Source: Eumeta japonica (lineage: Eukaryota > Arthropoda > Insecta > Lepidoptera > Psychidae). Taken from it: a stretch of 64,000 bases of DNA. Of the stretch, positions 58,301-64,000 are shown piece after piece. A program made the translations under genes and the position numbers. The DNA is taken from NCBI GenBank assembly GCA_005406025.1, contig BGZK01001554.1, forward strand, positions 62,001 through 126,000. Reading direction: 5' to 3'. The notes below the pieces were generated by a model that made no database searches, had not been told where the DNA came from, and saw only the letters and a list, made by a program, of their open reading frames with translations. Position 1 is the first letter of the stretch. Each line of letters opens with the position of its first letter.

Positions 58301-60839
58301 CTAGTTTTTTTTTTCCAAAATATTTCCGTTTTCATGTACAACACATCACTAAAGTTTCAATTCAATCGCATGAACGATGCACGGGCGCAGAGAGCGTGAA
58401 CAAATATTCATTTTTAGGTATATTCGATGAGCTAAAAGTTAGATTCTATTATTTTTTATATGTTTCATTGTTATATAAAGTTCATTATATTTTATGTTCG
58501 CTATGGATGGTTTCTTTCTTATCAGCAAATTAATCTATTAATGTCTTTTACATATTTAGTGAGGATAACAAAATTATTACATAACGTTTCTTACTTATTA
58601 ATAATAAATAATAATAAAAATATAACAATAACTCTACAAAATACAAATTTGGGTTATGATAAATCTAAGAAAATCACATGACCTGCTTTTCCAAGTCGAA
58701 AGCAGTGACCTAAATGGATTAGTGGTCTAAGCAAATTGTTTAAGACAACTCTGATTTTAAAGATTATTTTATTATCTTTTCAAACTTAGGTCAGACCGAC
58801 AAAGGTCCCACTCAATAAGTTGTAGCATGGTTCAAAAAATTGGACATGTCTTACTGTTCCAAAATGTAAAAGATAAATGCAAGATAAATCTGGATAATGA
58901 GAAAATTAAAAAATAAGTTGGGGGTTCGAGTAAATTCCTTTATCGATTAAAATGCAAACGATTAACGTAATAAGTTCATCTGTTTAGAAAAAAAAAACCT
59001 TTTATCGATTGTTTATCTCAATAAAAATACAAAGCAAAAATATTATCAGCATTTCGAAAAAATTATTCGTTGGGTATAACTTGTAATAGAGATATAAAAA
59101 ATAATTTTACAACCGACTCTCGTCTAAAAATCAATTCAGTATTTATTTTTAGTTTTCGCTGACGGCGACAACTCACAGCTCCCGTTTTCATCACCATCAT
59201 CATCATTTCCTGTCATTTCAGTTGATCGTGTCGGCGCTGCGGAAGCAATAGAACAAATAAATATGCATAAAAATGTTGGCAATGATTTAACAGATTTTAT
59301 TGCAAAAAATAAATAAAACAGATGAGGAGTTAATTTTGAATCAACAAAATTATAATATAAATTATTTTCCCTAGCTTACCGAAAGCTAATTAATTTTTAT
59401 TTCTTTAGTGACATATCAAATAAAGCAGGCACGGTCCTCTTACGTAACAGGAAATGATGATTTTGTCATAGAATGTGCAGGGAGGTCAGGAGCAGCCTAC
59501 TTCGAGAGTTGTCAGCTTCGAATATCTCATGGTTACTTAAAAGACGCGGTCAGTTTAGACATACAAAACTTGCCTTATTTATATTTTAGTTGACAGCTCA
59601 TTCAGAGGTAGATAGGCAATATACTTGCTAAAATGAATAACAAAAACAAAGTTATTTTTAAAAATATCATATCAATGATTTTATGTATAAAACATAACTA
59701 CCCGATTATCGCAATACCGTGAACTGCGTCAGCGGTGTCTGCGGCCGGTGGACTTTCCTCCGTAATCTTTTGAGAACTCAAAAGTCCCAGAAGCTTATCA
59801 GGAAACGTTTGTTTGTTTAAATTAATATTTTCTTTTACTTTACTTCGTATAAATAATTTCTTATTATTTCTTTATTTGTGTCACACATTACTACAGAGCC
59901 AAGAGATTTAAGTAGTTTCGGTAGACCCTTATCGCTACTTCCATACAAAAATTTAGAGCTCGCATATCGCTAATTGACAAAGCTAACGTGTCGAAAGATG
60001 GCGCTGTTCAGCTGTATTACAGAAAAATATGAAGTTTTGTCCGAAATGCTAATTTGCAGTCAAACAAATAAAATTTCGAAAAAATAGAACAAAAAAGCAA
60101 ATAGTTGTAAAACTAAGAAATAGCTTTCCATGAAATTACTAATAAATTAATAATAAATATAATAAATTGTGCTTTTATGTGTAAATATAAGAACACAATT
60201 TATTCTATTTATTATTATAATTATGACGTATTATTACAATTATGTATAATTTATTTAATACGACAAAATTTTATTTGCTCTTCAGATCTTTAGGTTTTGT
60301 GCGATTAAACACAAATACAACTGTCTTGTCCGTAATTACAACAATTGGCAAATTGTCGGCAAAAAAACTTTTCAGGAAAAAACAGTTCAGGAATAGGCCA
60401 CACCCATTTAAGTTACAAGAAATTCGTTGACAAATATTTTACCAAGGTACGGCATAGCCAGTACCTACCCAACTATTTTATGTTTATTTATCAATTTGGT
60501 CAAATAATATAACGTAAAAAGAATATTGTTTGACTATTGTTCAATCGATACGTAAATATTTTCTTGAGTATTTATATAAATCATAATAGTAATACACATT
60601 TAGGGTTCCTGAATGAAATTATAGGATAATTTTACTGCAATTGAATCAAATGTTTGATTTGTGGAGCTAAACCGGGATTGGAATCTGAATGAAAAACGAA
60701 AACTAGGATCAGGATCATGATGGATGGATGCACCATCGTCATTCGATATAGAACATGTAGGGATCCATTCTATGTACACACGGGTGAAGATGCGGAGGCA
60801 AATTGTCCACGATAAAGGTATCAAAAGATTGTTTCTTCT
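58301..60839. other. Gap without a gene
   Basis: AT-rich. Short frames at 58460-58681, 59408-59593 and 60242-60430 have no recognisable domain. A GC-richer stretch at 59720-59770 and another at 59920-60015 were not assigned. Confidence 0.35.
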
Positions 60840-61325
60840 TTAGAGTTTCGTGAAAATTACTAAAAAACCTTTATAGCTTAACCAATTAAACTATGCAAAT
60901 GGAAAATAGAGACAATTGAAAACCAGTAAATCGATACATTTTAAGAGTGTCATGAGAATATCCAAGAACCTTTTAATTAAGCCAATTTTAATAAAAATTA
61001 CTATAAAGATAATAGAGAGCGAATGAAAGGATATCCGATATATTTTTAAGGTTCTTTCCGAATTACTGAGAACCCTTGTAATTCAACCGATTTTAATAAA
61101 ATTTTGTGCGGAGTCAAAGGAAACCGATGAAAGGACCTTAGACACATTTTTTAAGATCCCATGAAAAATACTGTGAATCCTTTTCATTAAACCGATTTCC
61201 ATAAAGTTTCGAGTGGAGATAATTGAAAGTCAGTAAAAGGACATTCGGCGCATTTGTTAAAGTTTTATGAGTATTACTAAGAATCCGTATAGTTGAATCG
61301 ATTTCGCTGAAATTTACACACATTA
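60840..61325. repeat. Tandem array of about five 105-bp units
   Basis: A block of the form AACC-TT-TAATT-AACCGATTT-AATAAA recurs at about 60864, 60967, 61071, 61174 and 61282, giving a period of about 103-108 bp. Between the blocks AGAG-CAATTGAAA and a variable GTAAAAGGACATT-like part are also repeated. A weaker unit may lie at 61480-61600. The units are diverged. Confidence 0.6.
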
Positions 61326-62283
61326 TTTTAGTTAGTACAAAGAGTTGTGATTGACTTATGGTTCAGTAATTGTGTTTCGTGAGATTAAGATATAATTTGA
61401 GTTATGTTTTAATATTTCTTTTAATACTAGTATTGTATTTAAATCTCTTTTAATATATTTTGAGTGATTTCAATACAATTGCTATAGAGGTAATTTAAAG
61501 GAAGCAAAAGAACTACATCGTTTTCAGTGGTTAATGTTTAAATTTCACTAAAAATTACTAAATAGTAAAAGATATATATGATTGGATCAGTTTCTCTGAT
61601 TTACAGTTTTTAATTTATGTTAAGCGAAATATATCTCAGAATATAGAATAACAGGGCACCACTTAACAGAAAACAATAATAGGCAGATTCGGCTGAAACT
61701 CGACAGAAAGTAAAATATATGCCAAATTTATAATTATTAATAAACTACGCCAAAAAATATAGGCGGTGTAAAAAATGCAGTTGGGCGAGAATGGAACTTT
61801 CCATTTGCATGTAAAAACGATTTTTTTTCAATTCTTGTTAAATATCTGCCAATGGTTACTGACATCAATATAAAGAAAACAATACAACGAAACTCAAGGT
61901 TATATGTTACGGCGATTTATGCACTGCCGCGTAAGCCCGCATTTCGGATTTATTCTTTAGTCGCCTCGGAGAACGGATTTCTTACGGTGTGGACAGAAAT
62001 GATGGACGGCGTGGATTTTAAACTTGTATATTAGCACGCTCTTCGCATATAGCTGCTGTAGTACAACTGAGACGCACACTTTTTTTTTTAATTTTCTCCT
62101 AGCGGGTGAGGGGGATAAAAAACCTTATGAGCTGCTACGCACCCGCGGGCGGGGGAGTGTGTCCGACTTTCATGGATCAAAAAACCCCTGAAGTAAAATA
62201 GCGGCATGGCTGTTGTCCGTAGCCTCATTATTTTGGTGCTTTAAGGACTTCACCTATCGCGGCCGATCGGCATGGGAATACCG
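61326..62283. other. Gap without a gene
   Basis: The plus-strand frame at 61852-62034 has no domain. A GC-rich stretch at 62120-62170 (CGCACCCGCGGGCGGGGG) may belong to a retroelement tail. Confidence 0.3.
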
Positions 62284-62333
62284 TCAGGGTATGATTACCT
62301 TATAGATGCCTCTATAAGGTAATCATACCCTGA
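62284..62333. repeat. Perfect snap-back palindrome
   Basis: Two perfect 23-base arms (62284-62306 and 62311-62333) are separated by TGCC. The left arm starts TCAGGGTATG and ends CTTATAGA. Confidence 0.92.
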
Positions 62334-62506
62334 TAATCATTATATGCCTTTCGGCCTCCTTTGTGAGTTCATCAGGCGGAACGAATAGGACAATTCGTGG
62401 CCTTCAGATAAAACGGTGAGGAGGAGGTGCTTCGTAAGAGGCGGCTAATAGTGATAGAGGATTTGGGTGATTTGCTGCTACGTTGAAAAATTTCTTGGAC
62501 ATATCG

Positions 62507-62557
62507 TACATATGTTTCTAGATTGTAGAGACTCTCTACAATCTAGAAACATATGTA
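62507..62557. repeat. Perfect snap-back palindrome
   Basis: Two perfect 24-base arms (62507-62530 and 62534-62557) are separated by ACT. The left arm starts TACATATGTTTC and ends TTGTAGAG. It is only about 175 bases from the palindrome at 62284. Confidence 0.92.
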
Positions 62558-62644
62558 ACAAAATTACCGCGTTCCTATTGGTCGATCAGCACGCGCGGTC
62601 GACACGTGCCACTCGCCGGGCCTTCCCCTTTCTTTCATGTCACG

Positions 62645-62765
62645 ACCTGCTACACATCCGCATCCGCTTCAGCTCCGCATCAATTTATGCGGATGCGGAT
62701 GTCGAAATTGATGCGGATGTTCCGCATGTGCGGATGCGGATGCGAATATTCGCAACATCCCTAGT
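62645..62765. repeat. GCGGATGCGGAT-rich element end
   Basis: CATCCGCATCCGC and GCGGATGCGGATG blocks alternate, ending on the right in GCGAATATTCGCAACATCCCTA. On the minus strand this starts TAGGGATGTTGCG, which I recall as an end of a hAT-like element. It abuts the truncated 3' end of the LINE at 62766-64000 and may have caused that truncation. Confidence 0.5.
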
Positions 62766-64000
62766 AGAGAGTTCTAAACCCCTATGCGAAACCGAGTTCC
62801 GAACGTACGAAGATGCGCCGGTGGCACTTTTACAGAAGTTATTTTGTACGATTTGGAGTTGATATAGTGTAGTCGGATCGGTGTAAGCAAAGACTGGAGC
62901 TGCGTATGTCGTCACCGGCCGTATACACAATTTGTAAAGGATAGATTTATTTATCAAACTCATTTTACTTTTTTTACCTAACATATCGTTATGGGTTAAT
63001 AGGTATACTTGAGCATTTTTCCTAACAGAGCTTGATATGATTTTTAAAATGTAAATGTTGATTAAGCGTAATTTCTAAGTATTTGTAATTGTGTTTGCCG
63101 GCATTAAGCATGTGAAAGTGGGGAGTTGTGTAGTACAACTTTCACTTTTCCTTTTACTATAAATTGAAATGCTGGATTTAACTCAGTTCTTCAGATTCAA
63201 AACCACTGTGTCAGCTTATCAATGGCTATCTAGACACGAGGTGTGATTTATTTAAAATTTCTACAGTGTAGAGAGAAATCGGTATCATTGGCGAAGAGCG
63301 CGAGTTGAATACCTGATTGCGGACGCAGAATGTCATTAGCGTACGAGAAGTACAGCAGAGAGGAGAGGGTGTAGCCTTGAGAAACTCCGGCTCTTATCGG
63401 TCTTTTTGATGAAAAGCTATTCCGTGGCCAAAGAAGAAGTTTTTGTTAGTAATATAATTTTGAATAATGAAGATAAAACGATCTAGGACCTATAATTGGA
63501 GTAATTTATAAATGAGCTCAGCGTGTCATATTTTGTCGAAGGCCTTAGCTACATCGAAGAAAACTGCCACAGTTTTGCGCTTATGTTTAAAGCCCTCTGA
63601 AATATGTTCAACTAGTTGGAGTGCTTGCTGAGGGCAAGAGTAATTAGGCCTAAAACCGAACTGTTCATTGATGATAAAACCTTTTCCTAGTAAATGATCA
63701 CTTAGACGGGATTGAAGGATTTTTTCAAAAAGTTTACCTAGACTGCTCAGAAGACTGATTGGTCTGTAACTAAAGAAAAGGTCGCGGGATTTCCTCGGTT
63801 TTGAAATACTCATAATAGAAGCTTCTTTCCAAGCGTCTGGAAAGTGACAATTTTTTAGGCACGCGTTGAAGATTGCAACCAATAAATCCAGTAGAGGCGC
63901 TGAAAAGCATTTAATTGTTTTATTACTAATATCGTCTGGGCTCGGTGCCATTCTGGTTTTCAGATTTTAAATATAATTTTTTGACCTTGTAAAGCGAGAC
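62766..64000 (-). pseudogene. Jockey-like LINE reverse transcriptase, off the right edge
   Basis: The minus strand reads, from 63951, SPDDISNKTIKCFSAPLLDL and LVAIFNACLKNCHFPDAWK. Next come SKPRKSRDLFFSYRPISLLS, KLFEKIL, NEQFGFRPNYSCPQQALQLV and FFDVAKAFDKI, which are the early reverse transcriptase blocks in one open stretch to 63526. Beyond a stop come RAGVSQGYTLSSLLY, then LALFANDTDF, the catalytic F/Y-A-D-D block with the first Asp changed to Asn. Further on is a tail with YKYLEITLN and the open stretch 62984-62766 (MLGKKSKMSLINKSILYKLC, IRPVTTYAAPVFAY). Order and wording fit the jockey group. The copy runs off the window, so its 5' part is unseen. It is dead. Confidence 0.85.

Noticed and set aside
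62467..62862. Plus-strand 131-codon frame
   Set aside because: It crosses the palindrome at 62507 and the GCGGATGCGGAT repeat and overlaps the minus-strand LINE; a composite of repeats, not a gene.

Overview
The window reads as nuclear DNA of a moth or butterfly (Lepidoptera). It is AT-rich, carries two recognisable insect genes with eukaryotic features (a spliced helicase gene and a ceramide phosphoethanolamine synthase), and is otherwise packed with degraded transposons of insect type: mariner, hAT, BEL/Pao, jockey-like LINEs and a Penelope-like element. Several short repeats (pieces ending in GAAGTCGGTT, CTAGCTTCCGCCCGCGGC or GGTTCCGTA) are ones I associate with lepidopteran genomes. That last point is recollection, not a search.

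Left part (1-18 kb) holds the host genes, both on the minus strand. A complete single-exon gene at 3795-4898 encodes a CDP-alcohol phosphotransferase of the ceramide phosphoethanolamine synthase type. It has GC-rich flanks and an upstream ORF whose stop codon abuts the start codon. At 14256-17556 lie the first two coding exons of a DEAH-box helicase resembling DHX35. The remaining exons were not found downstream. Its first intron contains a 5S rRNA-like gene and a dead hAT fragment. Between the two genes sits a roughly 3 kb fold-back-like element with long inverted arms, followed by mariner, LINE and Penelope-like remnants.

Middle part (18-31 kb) is a transposon graveyard: a BEL/Pao polyprotein remnant with a possible 3' LTR, three decayed mariners, and a 196-bp hAT-like MITE inserted in one of the mariners with a clean 8-bp duplication. 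Right part (31-64 kb) has no convincing host coding sequence. It holds LINE fragments on both strands, a second BEL/Pao fragment, and a 2.34-kb hAT element (49228-51569) with terminal repeats and an 8-bp duplication. That hAT lies inside an older repeat whose uninterrupted relative is at 37.3-38.6 kb. There are also tandem repeats, several near-perfect short-loop palindromes, and the end of a jockey-like LINE running off the right edge.

No coordinated multi-gene system is visible. The strongest unusual points are two nested insertions whose empty sites are preserved elsewhere in the window, the 5S-like gene in the helicase intron, the stop-start abutment upstream of the synthase, the unresolved relation between the two host genes, and the cluster of snap-back palindromes. 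All domain calls come from reading translations; no database search was run.
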